This document shows, in pieces, positions 43,246 to 53,822 of a stretch of 64,000 nucleotides of DNA. The notes under the pieces were generated by a model. That model made no database searches. It was not told the DNA's origin and worked only from the letters and a program-made list of their open reading frames with translations. The stretch covers positions 868,001 through 932,000 of the forward strand of contig OY978108.1 in assembly GCA_963854735.1 (NCBI GenBank), given 5' to 3'. The DNA is from Marvania coccoides. Taxonomy: Eukaryota; Chlorophyta; Trebouxiophyceae; Chlorellales; Chlorellaceae. The translations under genes were made by a program, and so were the position numbers. The first letter of the stretch is position 1; the number at the start of each line of letters is the position of its first letter.

Positions 43246-44441
43246 TCATTTGCGTCGGGTGTTGCGCCTCTTGCTGGCTCCACCAGCAGAGGCTCTGACA
43301 GACGCAGCCGCCGCCAGCAGCGCAGCCACCTCCGCTTCCGCCGCCAGAGCCGCGTTCCGCGTCATCCGCTTCTCAGAGGAAGCAGCAGCAGCTGCAGCAG
43401 CAGTCTTCTTCTTATTCACCACTGCTTTTGCCGCCACCTTGGGCGCCACCAACTGCTCCTCCTCGCTCTCGCTCTCGCTGTCCGAAGAGTCAGACACCAG
43501 GGAGTCTTCGATCTGCGCAGCGGCTGCCGCTGCCGCCTCATTAGCCACCTTTTCCTCCTCCTCCCTCTTGCGCTTAGCTGCTGCTCCCGCTTTCGACCGC
43601 GGCTGAGGGCCGGCGCTCTTCTCCTTGGGGGCGTCCAGCCGTTCCACAATGACGCGGGGCGCCTTAGGAGCCGCCGCCGCCCTGGGGCGCTTCGCAGCGA
43701 GCCCCTTTCCCACCCTTTTCTTCATTTTCTCCTCCTGTTCTTTATGCACAGCCTTCATTTCGCGGGTCGCCCGCCACAGCGGGCCCTGCGCCAGCTTGGT
43801 GGCGCTCAGCATTGCCCCTTTGGCCTTCTTGTAGGCCTCCTGCTTCTCCAAAAAGGCCTGGAAGGAGGGGTCCTCTTCGCCCAGAGCCGCGTTGGCTGCG
43901 TCCACCGCCTTGCGCTCCTCCAGCGCCTTCTCTTTGTAGGTGACGCGCTCCTCGGGGGTGAGGCGGTTTTTGTAGTAGTCGAGGGCCGCGGCGCGGAAGA
44001 TGCGCTCATCGGGGTTGGTCAACAGGGAAGAGTTGGCAGCCAAGACGTCTTGGCGCTGCTCCTCCTTGAAAATGTCGAAGTCGGTGCGCGCCTTGCGCAG
44101 CGTCTTGCCATCCTTGAAGGTGGAATGCTTGGTGAGGGAGCCTCCGGACTCGAAGGGCACCTTGCGGGCCCAGGCCAGGAGGGGCTCGTTGGCAGAGGGG
44201 GCGTCCACTCGGTCTTTCAGCGCCTCGTGGTTGGCGTCCAGCACCAGGTACCTGCGCAATTGATAGAAGGCGTGATGAGAATACTACAAGTTGAATACTA
44301 CAAGTTGAAAACGTGGATTATTTCGTTCGCAAACACGCAATATCAATTGAAAGTTTAACGAAAATGAGAGGAATTTACTCACGGCCGGGCGACCTGGGCT
44401 CCGTAGAAGCTGCTGAGCTTCACTTGCGACGACATGGACAT
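43246..44441 (-). CDS. Basic nuclear-type protein with an HMG-box-like region
   Basis: Two exons, 44441..44383 and 44251..43246, phase 2; 354 aa from the first in-frame ATG (a second ATG two codons on is equally possible). Residues about 75-135 resemble a divergent HMG box: FDIFKEEQRQDVLAANSSLL, AALDYYKNRLTPEERVTYKE and KALEERKA follow the spacing F-x-x-EQR ... N ... W/Y-K-x-L-x-x-EER-x-x-Y-x-x-KA. The remainder is Lys/Ala-rich with an acidic DSSDSESESEEE patch and a basic KRRNTRRK tail, consistent with chromatin association. The HMG assignment is by pattern only; a coiled-coil protein is the alternative. Confidence 0.6.
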
Positions 44442-44877
44442 GTAGAGCGCAGGTGAGATGAATAAAATAAAATTTGCTCAGCGTTTTCAAAATTAAATTT
44501 CAAATTTGTGCGCGAGCCTGTTTGGTTTCGAGTCTATTATGCGCAACAATAAATCAAAACAGTTGTATATTCTCAACAAATTGATTGATCTGCGAAAAAA
44601 AATAACGAAGGATTTCAACTCATTATTTTTTCAAATTGTTGGCTGGAAAGAAGGAAAACTGGGCTAGCCCTCCCCTTTTTATTTTGTTCTCTTAATAATT
44701 ATTGAATGAATCGGTAATTTGTTGGAAGCATCATATGCAGGTATTCTCTCAACTACGCAAATTAAACAGCACAGGAAAATCAGCTATACAATTCAAAATT
44801 TATTAAACCCAAGACTAGCCGACCCCCCTCGCTCCCTGTCAACTGGTTATCCCAACGGTACGCTGTCTCGCAGCCCG
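44442..44877. other. Intergenic, HMG-like upstream and permease 3' flank
   Basis: 436 bp, AT-rich between 44480 and 44700. No gene seen. Confidence 0.5.
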
Positions 44878-47800
44878 TCATCTTTCTCCCTTTTCCGGCA
44901 GCTCTCGTCTCCGCCTCCTTCTTCTTCTTCGCTTGTTCTCCTGCGGTGTGCTGCTGCCGCGTTTTCGCCAAGGCGCTGCTGCAGAGGCCACATCCTCCGG
45001 CGGCTTCACCCTCCGAAACCGCCCCTTTCTGTTGCCCGCCATCGCAGTTCGATTGGCCGCCAGCTCCACCGCCGCCGTCAGATTGCCCAGCAGGTGGTCT
45101 TGAGATGATGCTGCCGGCAGCACTGTCAAGCCACCAGAAGAATGGTCGTCCTTCGCACTCTTCTCAATCGCGCCATCCTTATCTTCCGATAATTCTGTTG
45201 CAGTTGAGTTTTGAAGCTGATGCTGCTCTTTTGCGCCACCAGTCAGCTCCTTGGCGATCTCGATGGCCCTCACAGCCACGTCCACCCGCTTGGCCTTGCC
45301 CACCGCCTCCTCAGCTGCTGCCTTGGCCTTGTGCACCACGTCACCAGCCGTCACGGCCGCCACTTGTGCCACCTTGGTGACGTTGACGTTGCCGCCAGCA
45401 GACAGAGCGTCATCCAGAGCCACCGCCTCTTCTTCTGCAGTCAGTCGGTCTTCTTCCTCCTCAGTATCATCCTCGCCATCCCCTTCCTCTGCCTCTGTTT
45501 CTCGCCTCTGTTTGGCCGCTGCACCAGGCTCCACAACCTTTAATTTGCCCTCCGCCGCTGCCTTTTGCGCCAGCTTCGTCGCTGTCGCCTCCTCCTCCGT
45601 GCGCAGCTCCACCAGCTTGCTGAACACCTGCGAGGTCTGCTCCGCTTCGGCTTCCCGCAGCGCCTCCATCGTCTCGTCCACTTTGCGCAGCGCCTCGGTG
45701 GCAGCAGCAACCACGTTCTTCAGCTGCGCCTCCAGACCGTCCTCCTCATCGCCATCCGACCGCATGCCAGCCACAAGCGCTGCGCGGCTCTCCTCCGCCG
45801 CCTGCAGCGACTCCTGACTCGCGGCACGCAGCGCAGCCAGTTTCGCCTTTGACTGCTCGCCCCATCCCAACTGCCCCGCGGCCTCCTTCTGTTTCCGAAT
45901 CTCCTCCGCCTGGTCCAGCGCGGCGTCCAGCGCGTCCGCCGAGTCTTCCAGCGATTTCACCACGTTCTCCGCAGCCCTGAGAGCAGGCTTCAAATCTTTT
46001 GCAGCCGCCTTGTGGCGATGCTCAATCGACTTATTAGGCGCCTCATCAGCTGCTTTCGTTGCCGCGCGCTCCGCTGCTACTACCGCGTGTCCCGCACCCT
46101 GTCGCGTTTCTTCCAGTCGTTTCAGAGCCTGGTTCATCGCGCCTGCGGCCTCTGCAGCGCTCTCTGCGCTCTCCTTTGCCGCCACCGCCTTTGCTGCTTT
46201 GGTCTCCTCGTGCGCCAGCTCCTGCGCCAGCTGCACCACTTCTGCTTCCTCTTGAATCGTGGCCAGCAGCGCTGAGGTGCACGACACCCCGGACACGACG
46301 CCAAACGCCAGCAGGATGGCTGCCGCCCGGCGCCGCTGCAGCCACCGGGGCGCCGTTGGGGCGACGGTCAAGGGGGGAACCGACAACGTGCGTTGCGCCT
46401 CGGACGCTTGCAAGAAAATTGCAGCCGGCAGCACGAAGGAAATCAGCACAGACGCGGTGGACCCCGCCAAACCGAAAACGTACTCCACGTTGGGAAGGAG
46501 CAGCGCAACGGTGCAGGCGGTGGCGAGAACGCCTGCGGTGACAATGGAGTTTTGCATGCCGTCGCGCAGGTCGTTGATCTGATTCTGGCTGGCTGGGTCT
46601 CCCTTTGACGCAGCAGGTGTGGCTGCCATGCCCAGCCACTTTAGGGCGGAGCCTACGGCGGGGGCGAACGTCAGCTGCAGCGGAAGCACCAGCAGCGGGA
46701 TGCTGGCGAGCAGTGACAGCCCGAAGCCCACTTTGATGAGGCGCTGGAGGCCGCCGCCATTTATGTTTCGCAGCACATCGCCAGCAGTCCTGCAAAGGGT
46801 AGTAAGGTGAGCATCCATTTTGAATACGTTTGAAAAGGTGGTGGGCGTTTATGGACGTAGCAAATAATATATCAACAAAGCAAGGGCTTACCTGGCCCCA
46901 AAGGCGCGGTATCCAAACACTCCCACGGCAAAGTACACGCTTGCCGCCATGCCCATAGTCCAGGACACCACTCCCGTCATCTTTTTGGCAGTCGGCGTCC
47001 GCATTGAAGCGTACACCGAGAACAACACTTGGTGGGCTGTAAACCCGTACGTGACCAGTGGAAACGCCACCATGACGCCGTCCCATCGCCACCATGACAG
47101 CGCGCTGATGGCGGTGGCTCCAGGGCCCATGCCCATGAAAACCAGCACCCCCGCAAACAGCAGCAAAAATCCGACGGAGGCTTGTGACACGGTGGACAGC
47201 ACGCGGGGGCTGCGCACGAACAGCGCCAGCGGCAGCGCGGCGCAGAGGGTGATGGCGGAGAGGAGGGCTGGGCGGGAGGGCTCAGCCCCTGGCGGCACAA
47301 TGGTCCCTGCCACGAGTGAAAAAGTGTCGGTGACCATATTGAGGTAGGCCACGAGGCCCCCCATGTTCATGACTGTGACGCAGGTGTCGACCAACGCCGT
47401 ACCGATGGCGCCAAAGGTGTAGTGCGCGAGCTCTTGGTAGGTCTTCCTGCCAGTGATGTGGGAAGAAATGACGAGGAGCTGCATGCCGAACTCTGCAGCT
47501 GCCACGGTGGTCAGCACCAGAATGGTGGCCAAGATCATGCCGCAGCTGCGAAAGCTGCAGAGAGAAAAAATGAAATTCCAGGGTTTTATTAGACAGCGAG
47601 TCATTTTTTAAGAAGGTGCAATACTGTGCACAATCACTTGTTGCTTCTTAACAATCTCTTACCAGAATGGGAAGCCCACGATGCCGGCGCCCAGCAGTGC
47701 GTTCAGCAGCTGCATGCCTGCCTCGTCCTCCGTGGCTTTGCTGGCATCAGCAGCGGTGACAATGCCAGGCGATGGCCCCGATGTTACAGTAGACGGCGAG

Positions 47801-47934
47801 GGCTTGGTGGGGCCTTCCGCGCCGCCTTCGGCCGCCGACGCGAGATCTCTGGTGCTCATTGTGAAGCGGAGGCGCGCGGTGGGCGACGGTGTTGTGCCTT
47901 CCAAGCCGATACTCGATTTAAAACTTATTTTCAT
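44878..47934 (-). CDS. AAAP/SLC38-type amino-acid permease with long coiled-coil tail
   Basis: Three exons: 47934..47663, 47554..46892, 46789..44878, phases 2 and 2; 948 aa from the ATG at 47934 (next in-frame ATG at 47859). The membrane domain (about 75-480) begins AGMQLLNALLGAGIVGFPFC, the AAAP family signature, then EFGMQLLVISSHITGRKTYQ, YLNMVTDTFSLVAGTI, MTGVVSWTMGMAASVYFAVG and FGYRAFGARTAGDVL; about 10-11 helices. The last ~450 residues are hydrophilic, Ala/Glu/Lys-rich and heptad-like (EEAEVVQLAQELAHEETKAA, AEEIRKQKEAAG), with an acidic run and a terminal poly-Arg stretch. Family members carry neutral amino acids with H+ or Na+. The tail is not part of the family and could be a scaffold or a sensor; that is inference. 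Confidence 0.82.
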
Positions 47935-48302
47935 GGCCTCTAAACTCTGCTGCACCTGGGCTCGCGGAACCAGCCCAGTTATTCATTTATTGTATTCGGA
48001 TATTTAAGGGTCGCTATTCACTCCATTAACAGAAATTGCTGGCTTGAAAATAAATGTATAATCAGCCGATGTAAATTTACTGAAGAGAGGAGCAGTTCAT
48101 GTCAATCTCAATTTCGTCTTTTTGTTTATACAATACCCTGTGTCCATGCGAGGGTTTATAGCAGCCGGTCGCAATGTGTCAGTTCAAACACTCCTTCCCC
48201 TTGTAACTACTCATCAGGCTTGCAACCCCTCAAATTGGTAGAAAGATGGATGCATTACACTGAGCACTTTTCTCAGTACAGTCGTACTAAAATCAGTCGT
48301 CC
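47935..48302. other. Intergenic, permease upstream and DVR 3' flank
   Basis: 368 bp. A minus-strand TGTAA at 48259-48255, 44 nt beyond the DVR stop, is a good polyadenylation candidate. No gene. Confidence 0.5.
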
Positions 48303-49538
48303 CTACGTTTCCTTGTTGATTCCAAACACCGCTGCGTCCCCCAGGGCCTGCCCCTTGAGTCCCCCCTCCTTCACCGCTTCTCTGAAAAAGTCCTCAAGCG
48401 TGTCAGTGCCATAGGACGGCGTTGCCTCCGCCACGTACTTTTCGGTGGCAGGGTCCCACACAAGCATGCTTTCCACCGCGTAGTACTTTCCAATCTTGGC
48501 AAACTCGGCAGAGTCCTCCAGCGACGGAAACAGCCCGGCCAAAAAGTCGAAAATGCGGATCACGCCGTCCATCAACGCCACAGGCACCGGGAAGTACTTG
48601 GGCTCTTTGCCCAAGATGCGAAACAGCATCTCCGCCTGGTCCTTCGCCGTCAGCGCCTCCCCCGGCCCCCCGATTGGCAGCATTTTATTTTTCAGGGCAG
48701 GGTCGCTGACGCAGTCCGCAATGAAGGACGCCAGGTCGCGCTCGCTGATGGGCTTGCATGCCGCCAGGGTGCCGTCGCCAAACATGACGTAGGGCGCGCC
48801 GTCTTTGCAGATCTGCACCTGGCCCGCCAGGGACTTGAAAAAAGCAGTGGGGCGCACGATGGAGTACGAAATGTCGCCTGCCGCAGCCAGGTCCGCCTCA
48901 AACTGCAGCTTCGCGCGCTGGAACTCCAGCAGCGGCTTCTGCACGCAGATGGCGGACAGCAGCACAAAGTGCGAGGCGCCGCACTCCCGCCCCGCATCCA
49001 TCGCGTTTTTGGTCGCCTGGTAGTCAACGGCCCAGCTGTCCTTGATACCCCCGGTGCGGGAGGCCAGGCAGGACACCACCACGTCCACCGGGTCCTTGAA
49101 TGCCGCCCGTTTCAGCGACTCTTTGTCGGAAATGTCGCCAAAGCGGCAGTCGGCGCCCTCCAGGTCGCGGCGCACGTCGTCGGCGCTGGATTTGCCGCCC
49201 ACGCCGGACTTTTCCCGGGAGAAGGCGACCACGTTGTACCCGCGCTTCACCAGCTCCTTTACCACGTATTTTCCAATATACCCGGTGGCGCCAACCACCA
49301 CGACGCGGACGTCCTGAGGGGCGCGCTGGCGGTAGTCACCGGCAGCTGCAGCTTGCGCGACGCAGGACTGGGCAGCGCGGCGGGGGAGGCGGGCAGCGAG
49401 GGGGGAGCGGCGAGGGGCAGCAGTGAAAGCCCGTTGATGCTGCTGCTGGAAGGGGAGGAGGGGCAGCAGGGCGCGAGGCAGCCGTGTCTGCGAGGTGGTC
49501 AGGCCAGCGCGAAGCTGCTGCGCTGCTAGTGTGGTCAT
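48303..49538 (-). CDS. DVR: Divinyl (proto)chlorophyllide 8-vinyl reductase, chloroplastic
   Basis: Single exon, 411 aa; the ATG at 49538 is the first in frame. Residues 1-70 are a plastid transit peptide (Ala/Arg/Gln/Ser). The NAD(P)H-binding Rossmann motif is VRVVVVGATGYIGKYVVKEL. Family blocks: NVVAFSREKSGVGGK, DVVVSCLASRTGGIKDSWAV DYQATKNAM, HFVLLSAICVQKPLLEFQRA KL and SYSIVRPTAFFKSLAGQV then MFGDG. The enzyme reduces the 8-vinyl group of divinyl chlorophyllide/protochlorophyllide with NADPH. With FLU (16.7 kb) it is the second chlorophyll-pathway gene in the window, but they are not linked as a cluster. Confidence 0.95.
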   Translation of the reverse strand: MTTLAAQQLRAGLTTSQTRLPRALLPLLPFQQQHQRAFTAAPRRSPLAARLPRRAAQSCVAQAAAAGDYRQRAPQDVRVVVVGATGYIGKYVVKELVKRGYNVVAFSREKSGVGGKSSADDVRRDLEGADCRFGDISDKESLKRAAFKDPVDVVVSCLASRTGGIKDSWAVDYQATKNAMDAGRECGASHFVLLSAICVQKPLLEFQRAKLQFEADLAAAGDISYSIVRPTAFFKSLAGQVQICKDGAPYVMFGDGTLAACKPISERDLASFIADCVSDPALKNKMLPIGGPGEALTAKDQAEMLFRILGKEPKYFPVPVALMDGVIRIFDFLAGLFPSLEDSAEFAKIGKYYAVESMLVWDPATEKYVAEATPSYGTDTLEDFFREAVKEGGLKGQALGDAAVFGINKET

Positions 49539-49799
49539 TTTTGAGTGGGAGATCTGTTTGGTGCAGAGTTTGGGAGCCACACGCGAGGTGGGTGTTGGAA
49601 TTAAATATGAAAAGTGATACTGTGTTGGATGGTGTAAAAATATATAATTATTAATTGAACTCTGAGCAGAAACAGCCAAGATAAAAATATGGATTTTTTG
49701 AGCGAGGAGCAAAGCTGGAAGCTCGTTCTCTGCAGTATTGCGACCTATTTCAGCTTTATATTTTTCAAAGGATCCATCCAAAGCGTTTGATCAAACGCG

Positions 49800-50990
49800 A
49801 TGGCCGCTATGCATCCCTCTTGTCTTTCAACACCACATGTCGCTTGCCCTGCTCTCCGATCTTCGCGTCGGGGCGCCACCCGCCTCCCAATTACCGCCGA
49901 TGGTCGCATATCGCCTGCGCTGCATGCAGCCCCCAGCCCGATGTTAGCATCCGCATCATTGTCTGGCCGGCAACACTCTGCAGTCGTTGCAGGCGCTTCA
50001 GAGGGCAGCAGCGCCCCGCAGGGGGACAGCGGAGAAGTAACGATGAACGTGACCTCGTCCGAGGCGGTGGACCTGGCGTTTGCGTCGTGCCAGCGGGCTT
50101 GGGAGTCGGGCGTGAAGCGGCAGCGGGTTGAGATGGTGCTGCCGCTGATTGGGGCAACAGACATCGACGACTGGTAAATCGATGGGTTATCATCTGACGT
50201 GCTATCAGCAGAGTTGTTTTTAGTCTTATTCCTTGTTTGCTGATTGCAGGCCTGGCGGCATCCGGCAGCAGTTCAAGGCAGCTCGCCCCATGGTGGAGGC
50301 AAGTGGGAGCGATAATAATAAGCATGTGCTATTCACGATGCAATTGGTACAATTGCTGCCTGCCTCTACTGTTTTCTTACTCCCTAAAACATAGTAACTG
50401 ACTCGGTTTTCGCCATTTCCTCCCTTTAGGCTCTCTTGCGCCAGCTCAAGCAGGTTCCGGGCCTGGAGGGCCGCCTCTCTGCGGAGCTGCTGGACGAAGC
50501 GGACGCCATCGGCGCCTGGACCAGCGACAACCTGGCCCTGGTGCTGTTCCCCACCGCCGACACGCTGCCGGCGCTGCGCCGTATCGCCGACTCCCGCCCC
50601 AACGGACTCACAATCATCGTCAACCCGCAGTGGACGGACCAGGGACAGGTCGTTTCCGACTTTGGCATCTTCCCGTGGCAGCGCAAGGCAGCGGAGGAAA
50701 CCGTGGCCACGTTCAAAAACGCCTTTGCGGCGCAAGAGGTGCGCATCAACGGCGACTACGTGCAGTGGAACTATGCGTTCCCCCAGGGATGGAGCGTGTA
50801 CGTGATGACGGGTCCCAGGGAGCGCCGGGTGGTGGTGAAGAGCAGTGCGGAGCGGCCCAGCTACCAAGAGATTGAGGCGAAGCTGAGGAAGCTGCCGTGG
50901 ACGATGAGCAGCAAGGGTCTGGCGGAGCGGATTGTGGCGGAAGCGGAGTTTAACAGGCGGTCGGTGCAGAACCCCCCGCCCCGCGAATGA
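49800..50990 (+). CDS. DUF1995 chloroplast protein
   Basis: Three exons: 49800-50173, 50250-50298, 50430-50990; 327 aa. Intron 2 is GC-AG (GGAG|GCAAGT ... TTTAG|GCT); only this donor keeps phase 0. The leader of about 65 residues is Ser/Arg/Ala-rich (plastid transit peptide). The DUF1995 domain is clear: KRQRVEMVLPLIGATDIDDW, PGGIRQQFKAARPMVEALLR, NLALVLFPTADTLPALRRIA, GLTIIVNPQWTDQGQVVSDF and QWNYAFPQGWSVYVM. Relatives include the plant LPA3 photosystem II assembly factor, but the family is broad and I do not assign a role. Exon 2 is only 49 nt. Confidence 0.83.
50299..50429 (+). other. GC-AG intron in the DUF1995 gene
   Basis: Donor GGAG|GCAAGT, acceptor CCTTTAG|GCT, 131 nt, phase 0. It joins PMVE to ALLRQLKQ inside the conserved domain; the overlapping GT is one phase off. 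Confidence 0.8.
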
Positions 50991-51019
50991 AGTTGAGAAA
51001 GCAAAACTTTATTTTTTGG

Positions 51020-51232
51020 AGATAGAAAACTCACCCTATGTAGAAAACTCTTTCAATGTAGAAAACTGAGTTGTCTACATTTAGAAAATCACAGTGTAGT
51101 AAACTGAGTTTTCAACGTTCAAAAACTCACAATGTAGAAAACTCACACAAAGTAGAAAACTGAGTTTTCTGCATGGAGAAAACTCATTAAACGTAGAAAA
51201 CTCAGTTTTGTGAGTTTTCTTCACGTAGAGTA
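51020..51232. repeat. Palindrome-rich minisatellite (core TAGAAAACT)
   Basis: About nine degenerate copies of a GTAGAAAACTCA core lie 15-30 bp apart, several followed by the inverted form GAGTTTTCTAC. Two perfect inverted repeats stand out: AGAAAACT-G-AGTTTTCT at 51154-51170, and AGAAAACTCA / TGAGTTTTCT with a 6-nt loop at 51195-51220. The array fills the space between the convergent 3' ends of the DUF1995 and GTPBP1-like genes and would form hairpins in either transcript. No other copies are seen in the window. Confidence 0.75.
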
Positions 51233-51263
51233 GAAGAAATGCAAAGAAATCAGTTTGGCTGGC

Positions 51264-53293
51264 TCATTGCTGCTCCAGCGGCTGTCCCTCAGTGGCCACG
51301 ACCACACCGATGCCCTTGGTGCGCCCCTCCCTGAACACAAACCTCGACCCCACCACCAGGTACTCTGGGTGGCTCATGAAGCGGAAACGCACGTAGGCCC
51401 TGTCCCCCGACCTCAGGCGGTCTTTGTTCATTTCCACCACACGGGCGCTCTGCCGCGTGTTCTCCACGTGGATGACCGCCTGGTACTTGGGCTGGATGGT
51501 GGTGGAGTGGGTGAGCACTGCAATGTCAGCGTCGAACTCCCACGTGGCCTGGGGGCGGACGGCTTCGGCGACCAGAACCATGCCTTTGCGCACCTGGTGG
51601 CGCTTGATCTTCTTGAGGGCCAGGGCGGCGGTCTGGCCAGCCACGGCGCGCCCCACGGGCAGGCGCTTCTGCAGGGGAGGGGGTAGAGATTTGAAAGAGA
51701 CATTCGGGTTGGAGATGCAAAGCATTCATGATGAAAATTAATAATCAATACCGTCCGAAAAGAAATGGGTTGCAGTTTGGTTTTAAAGCAGATTTAATCC
51801 TATACATCCACTCACGTAGTGGATGCTCTTGATTTGACAAGCATTGAACGAGCCGTCGCCGATGTCGGGGCCCAGAAGAAAGTTCGTGGCGGGGGTGATG
51901 ACGCCGCGCTTCACGGTGCCTGCCACCACGGTGCCCACGCCAGGCACTCCAAAGGTCTCGTCGATGAGGAACTCAGCGGGGCCCCGCGCGCGATCTGCCT
52001 GCGAACAAACAAAAAGTTAAAACATAACACAAAAGCCCATAAATGTACATGCCAACACAAAATGCTACAACTGCAAATACCCACCCAGTCAAAGCGCTGC
52101 GGCAGGAGGTTGTAGAACAGCTTCACCAGGTCCAGGCCCTGTCCCGTCACCGACGACGTCAGAAAAATGGGCGCCAGCGCATCAGCGTGCATGTGCCGCG
52201 CGCAGGTCACCACGTCGTCGGCGTTGCGCACCACAAACGGGCGCTTTTTCACTCCCGGCTTCTTCAGAATGGACTGCAGGGTGGCCAGGGTGTGCTGCAT
52301 GACGTGGTCAGGCGCCAGATCGACCTTGGTGACGACGAAAAACACCGGGATGCGCAGGGCCAGGGCCACGCCCAGGTGCTCCTTGCACATGCCCACCACG
52401 CCGGCGTTGGCGCCCACAATGAGGCAAGCGTAGTCTGGGAGGTGGCCGGTGAGGCCGTAGGCGGTGGTCTTGAAGTACTTTTCGTGGCCTGCCAGGTCCA
52501 CCAGGGTGATGACCTTGGAGGCCCTGGCGACGTAGTCTGCGGTGGTGGCGGTGCGGAAGGCGGCGTCGTTGAGAACTCGCCCGCCGGCGCCCAGGCACAG
52601 CGTGTGCTGTCCAATGGAGGAGGTGCGGCCGGTGGACTCCTCGTGGCCGTGCTTGAAAACCTTGGACCGCGCCAGTCCACGCCCGTCATCCAACAGCCCC
52701 CTCGTCAGCACCCCCACCATCGTGCTCTTCCCGCTGTCCACATTTCCAACCACCGCCACTCTCACCTCCAGAGGAGGGGCGGTGCCAGGCAAACGCCGCA
52801 GGCACACGTCAGCGGCAGTCATGTCGGGCTGCCCAGGGTGCGGGGAGGGCAGCCGCCGCCGCCGCACCTCCATGCACTCTACGCCAATGGCATCTGCGCG
52901 CTGCTTTACCGCTACCAGCACCGCTGCCAGAGACGCTTCGTCCAGGCTCTGGGGACCGAACCCGTCGGGCGCACCCACCTCAGCCATGAATTCCCCCACC
53001 CGCAACACCTCCACCTCTAGGGCGTCCAGGGCGTGCTGCACCCTGGCATCGAATTCTTCCTCGACAGTCAGCCCCGGTTGCGAGGCTGTGTCGGCAGAGG
53101 GAGGCACCGGCTGCGACGGGGGCGGTGTGGGATCTTGCGACACCAGCTCGGTGGCATCGTGGTCTTCTGTCAAGCTGGAAATGCCCTCAACCCACCCAGT
53201 GTTGTCATCCCCACGCGCCGAGAGGTGGTGCGCGGGGTGAGCGCCGCGGGGGCGGTGGTGGTGGTGGTGAGAAGCGCCAACGCTGGTCGACAT
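51264..53293 (-). CDS. GTPBP1/GTPBP2-type translational GTPase
   Basis: Three exons: 53293..52085, 51998..51816, 51668..51264, phase 0 throughout; 598 aa. The first ~185 residues are His/Pro-rich and acidic. The G domain has VRVAVVGNVDSGKSTMVGVL (P loop), the GTPBP1-specific GHEESTGRTSSIGQHTL switch region, TLVDLAGHEKYFKTTAYGLT (G3) and VVTKVDLAPDH (G4). After the first intron comes the EF-Tu-like domain 2 (FGVPGVGTVVAGTVKRG) and then domain 3 (GMVLVAEA, SHPEYLVVGSRFVFREG). GTPBP1 proteins act on stalled ribosomes and mRNA turnover in animals; role here is inferred from family. Confidence 0.92.
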
Positions 53294-53822
53294 TTTGACA
53301 AAATCAGAGAGGGGGGTGAAATACGGGAATTCAGCGGCACAGGTGCGCTGGAAATGTTTCGCTTGACGTTAATTGGTTATGTTGACCGTCGTAATCGGAA
53401 TGTTGGGTGTGGTGGTGTCGGAACTCTTGTTGATCTTCGAGCGAAAAGTGTTGAGGGAGCCAGCTTGAATGCGGAGCAACCGACCCTGTACCATGGCACG
53501 CAGTGTGATTGATCGGATTTTTGTCATGTGAACACGGGAACAACGGGTTAGGGTGGGCTTACATTTAAATTTCGAGAGAGATGAATGAAGAACACAAATG
53601 CGCTGGCTTTGGAGCGAGCGCAGGCGACGAATTGCAGGAGGGCAGTGAATCCAAATTGATTTAAAAGTGAGGGCGGAAATCGAGAGGCTGTCTGCATGAC
53701 GTTTTGATCAATTCAGATTTGAAGATGCAAAAAACTGCGCCAAAACCTCTCTCTCTTTTGCGTTGTTTCTGTTTTAATTATGGCACGGTAACACCAACCA
53801 GAAATTCCCGGCTCATCCTTCC
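53294..53822. promoter_or_regulatory. Divergent upstream region, GTPBP1-like and GT-methyltransferase
   Basis: 529 bp with no gene. No specific regulatory motif recognised. Confidence 0.45.

Noticed and set aside
46046..47095. 349-codon minus-strand frame overlapping the permease
   Set aside because: It is the +1 shadow of the permease exons and spans their intron.
49538..49781. N-terminal extension of DVR using an upstream TTG
   Set aside because: No ATG in frame upstream of 49538, and the extension lacks transit-peptide character while the ATG start gives a good one.
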